From contig NZ_VSKS01000006.1 of NCBI RefSeq assembly GCF_008312835.1, forward strand, positions 186,001 to 250,000: a DNA stretch of 64,000 nt, read 5' to 3'. Source of the stretch: Streptomyces marokkonensis. GTDB lineage: Bacteria; Actinomycetota; Actinomycetes; Streptomycetales; Streptomycetaceae. A program made the translations under genes and the position numbers. Positions 52,853-64,000 of the stretch are shown piece by piece. The notes beneath the pieces were generated by a model. That model did not search any database. It had not been told where the DNA came from and was given only the letters and a program-made list of their open reading frames with translations. The stretch's first letter is position 1; the number at the start of each line of letters is the position of its first letter.

Positions 52853-54280
52853 TCAGTGGTCGCAGACGGCCGTCAGTGCCGCCACCTCCTCGGTCAGCGC
52901 GCGGGCCAGGCGGTCGAGGTCCGGGACGGCGGCGCCGTCGGCGACCAGCCCGTAGTGGACGCGTCCCCGGTAGGTGGACACCGCGACCGCGAGGGAGTGG
53001 CCCGGGGCCAGTGGCGCGAGCGGGAACACGGCGCCGAGCGGGTCGCCGCCGAGCTTCAGGCCGAAGCCGGGCAGCGGCACGCTCGTGACCAGGACGTCGA
53101 ACCAGAGCCGGGCCGCCTGGCCCAGCAGCGGTCCGCCGAGCCGGTGGCCGAGCGGCGGCACGTGGTCGGCGAGCAGGGCGACGGCGCCCGCGCCCCGGTG
53201 CGGCCCGGCGTCCTTGTTGCGGTCCATGGCGGTGCGCACGTGGGAGAGCCGGGCGAGCGGGTCCCGCTCGTCGACGGGAAGCCGTAGCAGGTACCCGGAG
53301 AGCCGGTTGCCCTGTGGGTGGGCGGTGCGCGGCCGGCGCCGGGAGACCGGGATGAGGGCGCGCGGGGCGACCCCTGCGCTGCCGTCGCCCCGCTCGTCGA
53401 GCCAGCGGCGCAGCGCGCCGGCGACGACCGCGATCGTGACGTCGTTGACGGTGCCGCCGGCGCTCTTGCGGATCCGGTGCACGTCGTCGAGGTCGACGAC
53501 CGCGCCGGCGGTGCGGCGGGTGCCGCTGGGCGCGCAGGTCAGGGCGGGCGAGGAGCGCATGTCGAGGGTGGAGCGGGCGACGGCGGCGCCGATGTCCAGG
53601 GCCCGGCCCGCGTCGGACAGGGCGTCCCGCACCAGGCCCGGCACCTCGCGCACGTCCGGGAGCAGTGCGCGCGGGGGCTCGGCGGGGCGCGGCCGGGGCG
53701 CGGGCAGGTCCATCGGGTCCATCAGCGCGGCGGCGAGGGTGAGGGCGCGCAGCCCGTCGGCGAGGGCGTGGTGGAACTTGAACAGGACGGCGAAGGAGGT
53801 GCCGTCCTCCCCCGGCACCACATGGGCCTCCCAGGGCGGCCGGGTGCGCTCCAGGGGGCGGCCCATGAGCCGTCCGGCCGCGGCGTGGAAGTCGTCGGCA
53901 GCGGGGTGCAGCCGGACGTGGTCGAGGGGGTCGAAGGCGGGGTCGGGCTCCCGGCTGGCGCCGCCGAAGGCGCGCGAGAGGCGCACGGCGGAGGCGAGCG
54001 GCTGCCGCAGCGCGCCGATGAGGGGCTCGCCGGGGGCCGGCCACGGGCGGCGCAGCGCCGACGGCGACCGCGACGGACCGAGGGGCTGCCAGGTGTCGCG
54101 GATGCGCATCCGCAGCCCGGGCACGGCGGCGGCACGGGCGGACAGCAGGTCCGCCGCGTGGGCCGCGGCGGAGGTCGAGCCGGCGGAGAAGACGCCGAGC
54201 GCCGCGAGGTGCATCGGGTGGCCGGCGGACTCGATGTTCCAGAACGCCAGGTCGAGGGGAGCGAGCGGGTCTGCGGTCAT
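52853..54280 (-). CDS. Wax ester synthase/diacylglycerol acyltransferase (WS/DGAT)
   Basis: The 475-aa protein has the HHxxxDG active site as HHALADG at 170-176 and starts PLAPLDLAFWNIESAGHPMH, the family N-terminal block. Other conserved parts are GTVNDVTIAVVAGALRRWL, PQGNRLSGYLLRLP and VTSVPLPGFGLKLGG (the ND and PLW-type regions). It joins acyl-CoA to diacylglycerol or fatty alcohol, making storage lipid. From memory the S. coelicolor counterpart SCO0958 is the main DGAT for triacylglycerol. Confidence 0.88.
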   Translation of the reverse strand: MTADPLAPLDLAFWNIESAGHPMHLAALGVFSAGSTSAAAHAADLLSARAAAVPGLRMRIRDTWQPLGPSRSPSALRRPWPAPGEPLIGALRQPLASAVRLSRAFGGASREPDPAFDPLDHVRLHPAADDFHAAAGRLMGRPLERTRPPWEAHVVPGEDGTSFAVLFKFHHALADGLRALTLAAALMDPMDLPAPRPRPAEPPRALLPDVREVPGLVRDALSDAGRALDIGAAVARSTLDMRSSPALTCAPSGTRRTAGAVVDLDDVHRIRKSAGGTVNDVTIAVVAGALRRWLDERGDGSAGVAPRALIPVSRRRPRTAHPQGNRLSGYLLRLPVDERDPLARLSHVRTAMDRNKDAGPHRGAGAVALLADHVPPLGHRLGGPLLGQAARLWFDVLVTSVPLPGFGLKLGGDPLGAVFPLAPLAPGHSLAVAVSTYRGRVHYGLVADGAAVPDLDRLARALTEEVAALTAVCDH

Positions 54281-54552
54281 GGTCGGGGCCTCGCGTCGAC
54301 GTCGGGAACGGATCAGCAGTCAATCGCTCCCGGCCGATTACGGTCAAGTACGATCTGGCTACACATAGTCAACAGCATGTGACGTCTCCGCCCCACCCGG
54401 CGGCACGGCGGAAGGGGCGGGACCGGCGTGACACACGGGGCCGGCGCGTCGCGATCACCCCCCACCGGGTGACGGATGCCACCCGGACGGACGCGGCCCG
54501 CTGGAGGAACGGTTCACCGCACGGTCCTCTCCGCGGCCGGGAAGCCGGCGGC

Positions 54553-55773
54553 CTACGGCACCCGCTGCCCCTTGCCGAGCGCGATCACGCCGCCCTTGGA
54601 CACCGTGTACAGCTCCGCGTCGCGCTCCGGGTTGACGCCGATCGTCGCGCCCGGCGGCACCTCGACGTTCTTGTCGAGCACCGCCCCGCGCACCACCGCG
54701 CCCCTCCCGATGTGCACGTTGTCGTGCAGCACCGAGCCCTGCACCACGGCCCCCGGGTCGATCAGCACGCCCGGCGACAGCACCGACCGCGTGACCTGGC
54801 CCCGGATCAGACAGCCCGCGCTGATGATCGACTCGCTCGCCATGCCGCCGGCGTTGAAGCGGGCCGGGGAGAGCTGGCCGGAGTGGGTGTAGATGGGCCA
54901 CTGCCGGTTGTAGAGGTTGAAGGCGGGGCGCTCGGCGATCAGGTCCATGTGGGCGTCGTAGTACGCGTCCAGGGTGCCGACGTCCCGCCAGTAGCCCTGG
55001 TCCCGGGTGGTCTCGCCGGGCACGTGGTTGGAGCTGAAGTCGTACAGGTGGGCCTCGCCCCGGTCGGTGAGCTGGGGCAGGATCGAGCCGCCCATGTCGT
55101 GGACCGAGTTCTCGTCCTCCGCGTCCCGGTGCAGGGCCTCGATGAGCGCCTTGGTGGTGAAGATGTAGTTGCCCATGGAGGCGAACACGCACTCGGGGTC
55201 GTCGGCGAGTCCGGGCGGATCGGTGGGCTTCTCCAGGAAGCGTTCCACCGTCTGCCCGTCCGAACCCGGCGTGATCACGCCGAAGGCGGAGGACTCCGAG
55301 CGCGGCACCCGGATGCCGGCCACCGTGACCCCGGCGCCGCTCTCGATGTGCTGGGCCAGCATCTGGCGCGGGTCCATGCGGTACACGTGGTCGGCGCCGA
55401 ACACGGCCACGTACTCGGGCTGTTCGTCGTGGATCAGGTTGAGCGACTGCAGGATGGCGTCGGCGCTGCCCAGGTACCAGCGCGGGCCGAGGCGCTGCTG
55501 GGCGGGGACCGGGGTGACGTAGTTGCCGAGCAGGCTCGACATGCGCCAGGTGGTGGTGACGTGCCGGTCCAGCGAGTGCGACTTGTACTGCGTGAGCACG
55601 CAGATGCGCAGGATGTCGCCGTTGACCAGGTTGGACAGGACGAAGTCGACCAGGCGGTACGTGCCGCCGAAGGTGACCGCCGGTTTGGCGCGGTCCGCCG
55701 TGAGGGGCATCAGGCGCTTGCCCTCGCCGCCCGCCAGCACGATTCCCAGGACCGAAGGACCACCACGACGCAT
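54553..55773 (-). CDS. glgC: GlgC, glucose-1-phosphate adenylyltransferase
   Basis: The 406-aa protein has the nucleotide-binding start [53 protein letters not shown], the substrate block [20 protein letters not shown] and [19 protein letters not shown]. Left-handed beta-helix repeats ([20 protein letters not shown]) form the C-terminus. It makes ADP-glucose from glucose-1-phosphate and ATP. GGGGAG precedes the ATG at 55773. It lies 51 bp downstream of glgM on the same strand. Confidence 0.93.
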   Translation of the reverse strand: MRRGGPSVLGIVLAGGEGKRLMPLTADRAKPAVTFGGTYRLVDFVLSNLVNGDILRICVLTQYKSHSLDRHVTTTWRMSSLLGNYVTPVPAQQRLGPRWYLGSADAILQSLNLIHDEQPEYVAVFGADHVYRMDPRQMLAQHIESGAGVTVAGIRVPRSESSAFGVITPGSDGQTVERFLEKPTDPPGLADDPECVFASMGNYIFTTKALIEALHRDAEDENSVHDMGGSILPQLTDRGEAHLYDFSSNHVPGETTRDQGYWRDVGTLDAYYDAHMDLIAERPAFNLYNRQWPIYTHSGQLSPARFNAGGMASESIISAGCLIRGQVTRSVLSPGVLIDPGAVVQGSVLHDNVHIGRGAVVRGAVLDKNVEVPPGATIGVNPERDAELYTVSKGGVIALGKGQRVP

Positions 55774-55824
55774 GGCCGCTCCCCTCACGCCGAATTTTCC
55801 CAAGACTGCCCAGGACAGGCGGGA

Positions 55825-56976
55825 CTAAGCCTGTTCGAGGATCTCCTCGTAGAGTCCGGCCGTGCGCCGGGCGACCGCGTCCCAGCCGAACTCCGACACC
55901 GCGCGTTCCCGTCCCGCCTCACCCATCCGCCGTGCCGTGGCCGGGTCGCCGAGGACCGAGTCGAGAGCCCGCGCGAGGCCCGCCTCGAAGTCGTCGTCCG
56001 CTTCCACGAGTACCCCCGTGGAGCCGTCCGCCACGACCTCGGGGATGCCGCCGACCCGGGAGGCGACCACCGCGGTGCCGCAGGCCATGGCCTCCAGGTT
56101 GACGATGCCGAGCGGTTCGTACACCGAGGGGCACACGAACACGGCGGCGTGCGTGAGCAGCTGGATCACCTCCGGGCGCGGCAGCATCTGCGGAATCCAG
56201 TGCACCCCCTCGCGGACCCGGCTCAGCTCCTCGTACAGCTCGCGGAACTCCCGGTCGATCTCGGGCGTGTCCGGCGCCCCGGCGCACAGCACGACCTGCG
56301 CGGCCGGGTCGATGCCGCGCACCGCCCGCAGCAGGTGGGGCACGCCCTTCTGCCGGGTGATACGGCCGACGAACAGCACGTACGGGCGGGAGCGGTCCAG
56401 GCCGATCCGGTCCAGGGCGTCGGTGGCGGGGTCGGGACGGTACAGGGTCGTGTCGATGCCGTTGTGCACGACGTGGACCCGGGCGGGGTCGAGGGCCGGA
56501 TAGCAGCCGAGGATGTCGTCGCGCATGGCGCCGGAGACCGCGATCACCCCGTCGGCGGCCTCGACCGCGGTGCGCTCGGACCAGCTCGACAGGGCGTAGC
56601 CGCCGCCGAGCTGCTCGGCCTTCCAGGGGCGCAGCGGCTCCAGGGAGTGGGCCGTCATCACGTGCGGGATGCCGTACAGCAGCTTGGCGAGGTGACCGCC
56701 GAGGTTGGCGTACCAGGTGTGCGAGTGGACGAGTTCGCGGCCCTGCAGGGCCGCGGCCATGGCCAGGTCGACGGAGAAGGTGCGCAGGGCGTCGTTGGCG
56801 CCGTCGAGCGTGGACCAGGGGCGGTGGCGCAGCACGCCGTCCGTCCTGCCCTCGCCCCAGCAGTGCACCTCCAGGTCCACCAGGGACCTCAGCTCCCGGG
56901 CGAGGAACTCCACGTGGACTCCCGCGCCGCCGTACACGTCCGGGGGGTACTCCCGGGTCAGTAGTCCCACTCGCAC
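55825..56976 (-). CDS. glgM: GT4 glycosyltransferase GlgM/GlgA (ADP-glucose-using, actinobacterial type)
   Basis: The 383-aa protein starts VRVGLLTREYPPDVYGGAGV, the N-terminus of the actinobacterial GlgA/GlgM group, which is about 100 residues shorter than enterobacterial GT5 GlgA. The GT-B fold has VHSHTWYANLGGHLAK, FVGRITRQKGVPHLL and the donor-site E-x7-E VYEPLGIVNLEAMACGTAVV. In mycobacteria this enzyme, with GlgC, makes maltose-1-phosphate from ADP-glucose and glucose-1-phosphate, feeding GlgE. A linear glycogen synthase activity is the alternative. The GTG at 56976 matches homologue starts; 57012 is also open. Confidence 0.87.
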   Translation of the reverse strand: MRVGLLTREYPPDVYGGAGVHVEFLARELRSLVDLEVHCWGEGRTDGVLRHRPWSTLDGANDALRTFSVDLAMAAALQGRELVHSHTWYANLGGHLAKLLYGIPHVMTAHSLEPLRPWKAEQLGGGYALSSWSERTAVEAADGVIAVSGAMRDDILGCYPALDPARVHVVHNGIDTTLYRPDPATDALDRIGLDRSRPYVLFVGRITRQKGVPHLLRAVRGIDPAAQVVLCAGAPDTPEIDREFRELYEELSRVREGVHWIPQMLPRPEVIQLLTHAAVFVCPSVYEPLGIVNLEAMACGTAVVASRVGGIPEVVADGSTGVLVEADDDFEAGLARALDSVLGDPATARRMGEAGRERAVSEFGWDAVARRTAGLYEEILEQA

Positions 56977-57014
56977 CCGTGAACCCCCAGTCTGCGCGGA
57001 CGTTCCTCTCATGG

Positions 57015-57797
57015 TCACTCAGATGGGGCGCGTGGGGAAGAGCGGGGCGGCCGTACGAAGCAACAGTCGCCGCAGACGCCCCCGCCGGGCACCCGGTAGT
57101 ACAGGCAGCAGCTGCGCCGCCGGAAGACGGTGCCGGTGAGGGTTCCGGTGCCGGCGAGCAGCGGGTCGGCGAGTATGTCGCGGGCCAGGGAGGCGGCGCG
57201 GACGGCGACGTCCGTACGGCCGTGGCGCCGCCCCCAGCGGTCCAGTTCACGGGCGGCGCCCGCGAGCGCGGAGGCGGCGTTGCCGCGCAGCAGTCCCGGC
57301 GCGAGGCGGTGCCGGGAGCGCAGGGCCCCGGCCAGGGGCTCGAGATGGGCGCGCAGCACCAGGTCCACGAGGGTGGGCGCGTCGCCGGCCAGCGGACGCA
57401 CCTCGGACAGCCACAGGTCGTCGGGGGCGCCGGCCTCGGGGTCCCAGCGCAGCAGTGGCGGGGCGAGGTCGGGGACGGCACCGCAGAGGGCGGCGCTGCC
57501 GAGCGCCACGGACCACAGGCGGGCGGCGAGACCCTGGTGGGCCACCGACGCGGCGACCCTCGCCTCCGGCGCCCGCAGGGCACCGGCGACCCTGCGGACC
57601 CGGGAGGCCAGGGCGTCGCCCTGAACATCCGGGCGCCGGGGGTCCAGGGCGTCGCCCTGAACATCCGGGCGCCGGGGGCCGTATGCCTGGGCGAGCGTGG
57701 GCAGGGAACGCGGGGAAGGGCCGGCCGCTCCTGCCGTGCGCAGTACGAAGAAGCCACCGAGCCGGTGAAGGGCGGTGAGGCGGGGGTCGAGGTCCAC
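57015..57797 (-). CDS. FhuF-like [2Fe-2S] iron reductase-type protein
   Basis: The 260-aa protein ends with RRRSCCLYYRVPGGGVCGDC and one further Cys-Phe. This gives the C-C-x10-C-x2-C cluster ligands of FhuF, the ferric-siderophore reductase. The upstream part is helical and Ala/Leu-rich with LWSVALGSAALCGAVPDLAP, as in the (2Fe-2S)-binding family of Streptomyces. A 36-bp tandem duplication encodes PRRPDVQGDALD twice near residue 45. The start is uncertain: the GTG at 57797 lacks a Shine-Dalgarno, and a TTG at 57818 follows AGGGGG closely. It lies 38 bp upstream of glgM, so they may share a transcript. Confidence 0.78.
   Translation of the reverse strand: MDLDPRLTALHRLGGFFVLRTAGAAGPSPRSLPTLAQAYGPRRPDVQGDALDPRRPDVQGDALASRVRRVAGALRAPEARVAASVAHQGLAARLWSVALGSAALCGAVPDLAPPLLRWDPEAGAPDDLWLSEVRPLAGDAPTLVDLVLRAHLEPLAGALRSRHRLAPGLLRGNAASALAGAARELDRWGRRHGRTDVAVRAASLARDILADPLLAGTGTLTGTVFRRRSCCLYYRVPGGGVCGDCCFVRPPRSSPRAPSE
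57608..57678. repeat. 36-bp in-frame tandem duplication inside the FhuF-like gene
   Basis: Two copies of a 35-base unit beginning CCAGGGCGTCGCCCTGAACA, separated by one base (period 36), lie at 57608-57642 and 57644-57678. Each copy contains the palindrome CAGGGCGTCGCCCTG. The copies are identical, suggesting recent duplication. The reading frame is kept. Confidence 0.85.
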
Positions 57798-58025
57798 GAC
57801 GTGCAGTAGTACCAAGCCCCCTAGGGGAAGCAACCAGGGGCCCTCCGTCCGGGGGCACCCACCCAGGGGATGACGGGGCCGCCGTCGTACTCCATCGGCA
57901 GTAGGACTCATTGAGTGCTCAGGGACGACGACGGGAACAGCCTGACACGGCATCGTGTTGGTTATGAGAGCCGACCGTTCGCCGCGCCGGGTCCACCGCC
58001 CCGGCCTCACGCAGAGGAGCAGCCG

Positions 58026-60850
<2,825 letters not shown>

Positions 60851-62290
60851 ATGAGCAGTTCAGCGCAGATCGGCGTCACAGGGCTCGCGGTCATGGGCCG
60901 CAACCTCGCACGCAACTTCGCCCGCAACGGCTACACGGTCGCCGTGCACAACCGGACGCCGGCGCGCACGCACACACTGGTGGAGGAGTTCGGGCACGAG
61001 GGCACCTTCGTGGCGGCCGAGACGGCCAAGGAGTTCGTGGCGGCGCTGGAGCGGCCGCGGCGGCTGGTCATCATGGTGAAGGCCGGCGAGCCGACGGACG
61101 CGGTCATCGAGGAGTTCGCCCCGCTGCTGGAGCCCGGCGACATGATCATCGACGGTGGCAACGCCCACTTCGCGGACACCCGGCGCCGGGAGAAGGCGCT
61201 GCGCGAGCAGGGCATCCACTTCGTCGGCATGGGCGTCTCCGGCGGCGAGGAGGGCGCGCTGCACGGCCCGAGCATCATGCCGGGCGGCCCCAGGGAGTCC
61301 TACGACTCGCTCGGCCCGATGCTGGAGAAGATCTCCGCGAAGGCGAAGGACGGCTCCCCCTGCGTCACGCACGTCGGCCCGGACGGCGCCGGGCACTTCG
61401 TGAAGATGGTGCACAACGGCATCGAGTACGCCGACATGCAGCTGATCGGTGAGGCCTACCAGCTGCTGCGCGACGTCGCCGGGTACACCCCCGCGCAGAT
61501 CGCGGAGATCTTCCGCACCTGGAACACCGGCCGGCTGGACTCGTACCTGATCGAGATCACGGCCGAGGTCCTGTCGCACGTGGACGCCGCCACGGGCAAG
61601 CCGTTCGTGGACGTGGTGGTGGACCAGGCGGAGCAGAAGGGCACCGGCCGCTGGACCGTGCAGATCGCGCTCGACCTCGGCGTGCCGGTGTCCGGCATCG
61701 CCGAGGCGGTGTTCGCCCGCTCCCTCTCCGGGCACGGGGCGCTGCGTGAGGCCTCGCGCGGGCTGGCCGGCCCCAAGGCCACGCCGATGAGCGAGGCGGA
61801 GGCGGCGGCCTTCGCGGACCGGGTGGAACAGGCGCTGTACGCGTCGAAGATCGTGTCGTACACGCAGGGCTTCCACGAGGTCGCCGCGGGCAGCGAGGAG
61901 TACGGCTGGAACATCGACCTCGGCGCGGTCTCGGCGATCTGGCGGGGCGGCTGCATCATCCGGGCGGCCTTCCTGGACCGCATCCGCGCCGCCTACGACG
62001 CACGGGCGGACCTGCCGAGCCTGCTGTCCGACGAGACGTTCGCGCGGGAGATCGCCGACGCGCAGGACGACTGGCGCGAGGTCCTGATCGCGGCGACCCG
62101 CCAGGGCGTGCCGACCCCCGGTTTCGCGGCGGCCCTCGCCTACTACGACGCCCTGCGCGCGGAGCGCCTGCCGGCCGCGCTCACCCAGGGTCAGCGGGAC
62201 TACTTCGGCGCGCACACCTACCGGCGCACGGACCGCGACGGCTCGTTCCACACGCTGTGGGGCGGGGACCGGTCGGAGGTGTCGGCGTAG
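60851..62290 (+). CDS. gnd: 6-phosphogluconate dehydrogenase, decarboxylating
   Basis: The 479-aa enzyme oxidises 6-phosphogluconate to ribulose-5-phosphate and CO2, generating NADPH in the pentose phosphate pathway. It has the dinucleotide site IGVTGLAVMGRNLARNFARN, MIIDGGNAHFADTRRRE, FVGMGVSGGEEGALHGPSIM and the catalytic block GAGHFVKMVHNGIEYADMQL (Lys and Asn). RGGCIIRAAFLDRI and the NADP-type C-terminus DYFGAHTYRRTD complete it. The length is that of the long, E. coli-type enzyme. AGGAG precedes the ATG and an 11-bp hairpin follows. Confidence 0.95.
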   Translation: MSSSAQIGVTGLAVMGRNLARNFARNGYTVAVHNRTPARTHTLVEEFGHEGTFVAAETAKEFVAALERPRRLVIMVKAGEPTDAVIEEFAPLLEPGDMIIDGGNAHFADTRRREKALREQGIHFVGMGVSGGEEGALHGPSIMPGGPRESYDSLGPMLEKISAKAKDGSPCVTHVGPDGAGHFVKMVHNGIEYADMQLIGEAYQLLRDVAGYTPAQIAEIFRTWNTGRLDSYLIEITAEVLSHVDAATGKPFVDVVVDQAEQKGTGRWTVQIALDLGVPVSGIAEAVFARSLSGHGALREASRGLAGPKATPMSEAEAAAFADRVEQALYASKIVSYTQGFHEVAAGSEEYGWNIDLGAVSAIWRGGCIIRAAFLDRIRAAYDARADLPSLLSDETFAREIADAQDDWREVLIAATRQGVPTPGFAAALAYYDALRAERLPAALTQGQRDYFGAHTYRRTDRDGSFHTLWGGDRSEVSA

Positions 62291-62301
62291 CACCGCATGA
62301 C

Positions 62302-62341
62302 GGAGGGCGGTGGGCGGCCCCCGCGGCCTCCACCGCCCTCC
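62302..62341 (+). terminator. Hairpin terminator after gnd
   Basis: GGAGGGCGGTG pairs with CACCGCCCTCC (11 bp) across an 18-base loop that can pair further internally. It begins 12 bp past the gnd stop. Confidence 0.75.
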
Positions 62342-62365
62342 TCCTGCTCTCGCCCGGTGGCCGGC

Positions 62366-62662
62366 TCAGCTCAGCGGAGGGCCGGGTTCCGGGTTCGGCA
62401 CCGGTTCGGGGCCGGGCGGGATCGGCGACGGTGACGGCTCGGGCGGCCCCGGGTGCGGTGGGGGCGGCTGCGGTCCCGGCCCCGGGGGCCGCGGCGTCGG
62501 TTCCGGTCCGGGGCCCGGCGGCGGGGGTGCGGGGTCCGGACCGGGGGGCGGCTCCGGAGACGGCACCGGGTCGGGGATGGGCTCGGGATGCGAGGGGTCG
62601 GGGCCCGGGGTCGGTCCCGGTGTGGGGCCCGGCGGGACGGGATCCGGGTACGGGTCGGTCAT
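62366..62662 (-). CDS. Low-complexity proline/glycine/glutamate-rich small protein
   Basis: The 98-aa product is almost entirely Pro, Gly, Asp, Glu and Ser in PxP repeats (MTDPYPDPVPPGPTPGPTPG onward). It has no signal peptide, cysteine or hydrophobic core. GGAGG at good distance before the ATG supports expression. The frame has the strong codon bias of the host. It may be an extended, polyproline-II spacer protein; no function is known. It is convergent with gnd behind the terminator. Confidence 0.55.
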   Translation of the reverse strand: MTDPYPDPVPPGPTPGPTPGPDPSHPEPIPDPVPSPEPPPGPDPAPPPPGPGPEPTPRPPGPGPQPPPPHPGPPEPSPSPIPPGPEPVPNPEPGPPLS

Positions 62663-62773
62663 GGCGCGTGTCCTCCGGCCTGTCGGTCGACGTCGGCTCT
62701 GGACTACTCCCCCGCCTACCCGACGCCCCCGGCTCCAGTCACCCGCCCGCGTGACACCGCGGGGCCGGACGGC

Positions 62774-63418
62774 TCATCCGGGCGGGTCCCGCAGCAGGTC
62801 CGCAGCCGCCGCGAGCCCCAGACGGGGGCTGGACAGCACGGGGACCCGGGCGGTGGTGAGCCGCTCCGCCGGGGCCATGGACGCCTGGGCGAGGACGATC
62901 ACATCGGCACCGGTGACGGCGTCGGCGGCGTCCGCGACCCGCCGCGCGTACCCCGCCGTATCGCCCGCCTCGAAGCGTTCCCAGGCGCCGTCAACCAGTA
63001 CGGTCCGCACGCGGACGGATCGCCCGGCCCGGCCGGCCTCCTCCTCGATCAGCGCCACCGTCGGCCGGAGCGTGCTCTCCAGGGCGGCGAGGACGGCCAC
63101 CCGCGGCCCGGCGGCCACGGCCGCACCCGCCATGGGCCGGTCGACGCGGACCACCGGAACACCGGCCTCGGCGGCGGCCGCCTCCGCGACGGCGCCGATG
63201 GTCGAGCAGGTGCACAGCACCGCCCGGGCACCACCGTCGACGGCGTCCCGCACCCGCGCCCGTACGTCGTCGGCGACGGCGGCGGGGCCGGTGGCACGGG
63301 CGCGCTCCAGCAAGTCCCCGGCGACGAGGTGCCGCAGTCCCAGCCCGGGATGCGTCTCGTCGCGCAACGCGTCGAAGACCGGCACGTGGACCGGTGAGGT
63401 GTGCAGGAGTGCGAGCAC
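62774..63418 (-). CDS. Aspartate/glutamate racemase-family protein
   Basis: The 214-aa protein reads VLALLHTSPVHVPVFDALRD, then VLCTCSTIGAVAEAAAAEAG with the first catalytic-type cysteine in CTCST, and ADVIVLAQASMAPAERL. The second cysteine of classical racemases is not obvious (the motif has AQAS), as in hydantoin-racemase or maleate-isomerase-like relatives. The reaction is therefore uncertain. AAGGAG eight bases before the GTG at 63418 decides the start. It lies 29 bp downstream of the small GNAT gene. Confidence 0.75.
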   Translation of the reverse strand: MLALLHTSPVHVPVFDALRDETHPGLGLRHLVAGDLLERARATGPAAVADDVRARVRDAVDGGARAVLCTCSTIGAVAEAAAAEAGVPVVRVDRPMAGAAVAAGPRVAVLAALESTLRPTVALIEEEAGRAGRSVRVRTVLVDGAWERFEAGDTAGYARRVADAADAVTGADVIVLAQASMAPAERLTTARVPVLSSPRLGLAAAADLLRDPPG

Positions 63419-63447
63419 GAGCGACGCTCCTTGTCGTCGGGAGGGCT

Positions 63448-63798
63448 TCAGAACCGCTCGGGGTGCGCCGCCAGCCACTTCTTCGCCGCCCGGATCAGCT
63501 CGGGGCCGGCCGCCGGGGCCTCGTCCGGGTGCCGTTCGGCCCAGTTGGCAACGTACGGGCAGAGCGGCGCGACGACACTGTCCTCGCGTGCGGCGACGGC
63601 GTAGAGCTCGCGGGCGAGTGAGCCCGCGATGCCCTTGCCCTCGTGGGCGGGCTCCACGATGGTGTGAACCGGCACGAGCGCACGCTCGGGGTTGTCGAGG
63701 ACGAAGTACTCGATCCGGCCGACGACCTCACCGCCCGCCACGGCCTCGAGCCGGCCCGCCTCCCGGTCGTCACGGATCTCGACGTCACCCACGGCCAT
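63448..63798 (-). CDS. Small GNAT-like N-acetyltransferase (COG2388/YjdJ type)
   Basis: The 116-aa protein contains VVGRIEYFVLDNPERALVPV, HTIVEPAHEGKGIAGSLARE and SVVAPLCPYVANWAERHPD. This is the compact COG2388 GNAT fold in which EGKGIAGSL forms the acetyl-CoA loop and CPYV is conserved. Function in bacteria is unknown. GGAG before the ATG at 63798 fixes the start. It follows panD by 28 bp on the same strand, so panD, this gene and the racemase-like gene may form one transcript. Confidence 0.83.
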   Translation of the reverse strand: MAVGDVEIRDDREAGRLEAVAGGEVVGRIEYFVLDNPERALVPVHTIVEPAHEGKGIAGSLARELYAVAAREDSVVAPLCPYVANWAERHPDEAPAAGPELIRAAKKWLAAHPERF

Positions 63799-63826
63799 GT
63801 CACGCTCCTGCCTCGGTCCGCGCCGC

Positions 63827-64000
63827 TCAGGCCGTGACAACGGCCTGCGGGCTGCGCTCCTGGTCCGACCCCGGCACCGGCTCGGACGGGTCGGCGCCCA
63901 GGGCCACGATGCGGTTGCCGGCGTCCACATGCACCACCCGGGGTTCCAGCGCCCGCGCCTCGGCGTCGGTCACCTGAGCGTAACTGATGATGATCACCAG
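63827..64000 (-). CDS. panD: Aspartate 1-decarboxylase, C-terminal part (truncated by window edge)
   Basis: The last 57 residues are visible: [40 protein letters not shown] and a Streptomyces-type tail. VIII-YAQ-x-x-D-x-E-A and P-x-VVHVD-x-x-N match the C-terminus of PanD, the pyruvoyl enzyme that makes beta-alanine for pantothenate and coenzyme A. The self-cleavage serine and the remainder lie beyond the right end of the window. Confidence 0.88.
   Translation of the reverse strand: MVIIISYAQVTDAEARALEPRVVHVDAGNRIVALGADPSEPVPGSDQERSPQAVVTA

Overview
The window reads as chromosomal DNA of a Streptomyces, close in gene content to the Streptomyces coelicolor / lividans group. The grounds are very high G+C with strong third-position G/C bias, frequent GTG and TTG starts, 4-base stop/start overlaps, and several diagnostic genes: an ergothioneine operon, an RmdA-type GGDEF/EAL protein, a WS/DGAT acyltransferase, a LysM/M23 resuscitation-promoting factor and an SpoIIE-type phosphatase. 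From memory, gene order resembles the S. coelicolor left-arm region around SCO0910 (egt), SCO0928 (rmdA), SCO0930, SCO0958 (DGAT) and SCO0974 (rpfD). I could not check this by alignment. No rRNA, tRNA, CRISPR array, insertion sequence or prophage was recognised.

Layout. 1-4.0 kb: the first bases of a VOC-fold protein gene, a nucleotidyltransferase, an isochorismatase-like hydrolase, an orphan discoidin-like domain downstream of a LacI-type palindrome, a PNPOx-fold flavoprotein, a PemK/MazF-like protein and a TIGR02452 (microbial PARG-like) protein. 4.3-8.7 kb: the operon egtABCD. 8.7-16.3 kb: an orphan sugar-binding lipoprotein with a GntR-type palindrome, dodecin, a HAD phosphatase, an unusual CPD-type P1B ATPase, an MFS exporter/TetR pair with two operators, and copZ under a CsoR-type operator. 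16.7-24 kb: a PRC-barrel/DUF2382 stress protein, a probable ornithine-lipid pair (olsB-olsA), and a second-type succinate dehydrogenase operon sdhCAB with a divergent LysR regulator.

24-34.9 kb: a DUF4440 protein, a methyltransferase-rmdA pair, a duplicated-repeat lipoprotein, a cell-surface group (proline-rich anchored protein, DUF4239 protein, secreted C-terminally anchored protein, class F-like sortase, polysaccharide deacetylase), a universal stress protein and an amino-acid permease. 34.9-44.2 kb: an alpha/beta hydrolase/MarR pair with two matching operators, a CapA lipoprotein, a three-gene unit of ECF-like sigma factor, unknown protein and zinc anti-sigma factor, a Nei-family glycosylase, a PAS-GAF-SpoIIE-HATPase phosphatase and a lipase maturation factor. 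At 44.2-44.7 kb there is a deletion scar joining the C-terminal ends of two once-divergent genes.

44.7-64 kb: a GH38 mannosidase, a MerR pair, small enzymes, a 57-aa gene with a strong ribosome-binding site, a degenerate HD-domain protein, a zinc-ribbon SDR, WS/DGAT, glgC-glgM (glycogen/maltose-1-phosphate branch) next to an FhuF-like [2Fe-2S] protein, a DMT permease, an rpfD-type muralytic enzyme, gnd, and the C-terminal end of panD at the right edge.

Themes: redox buffering (ergothioneine, copper handling, gnd), envelope remodelling (sortase, deacetylase, Rpf/M23, ornithine lipids), carbon storage (DGAT, GlgC/GlgM) and small regulator/target pairs whose operators can be read directly in the intergenic DNA.
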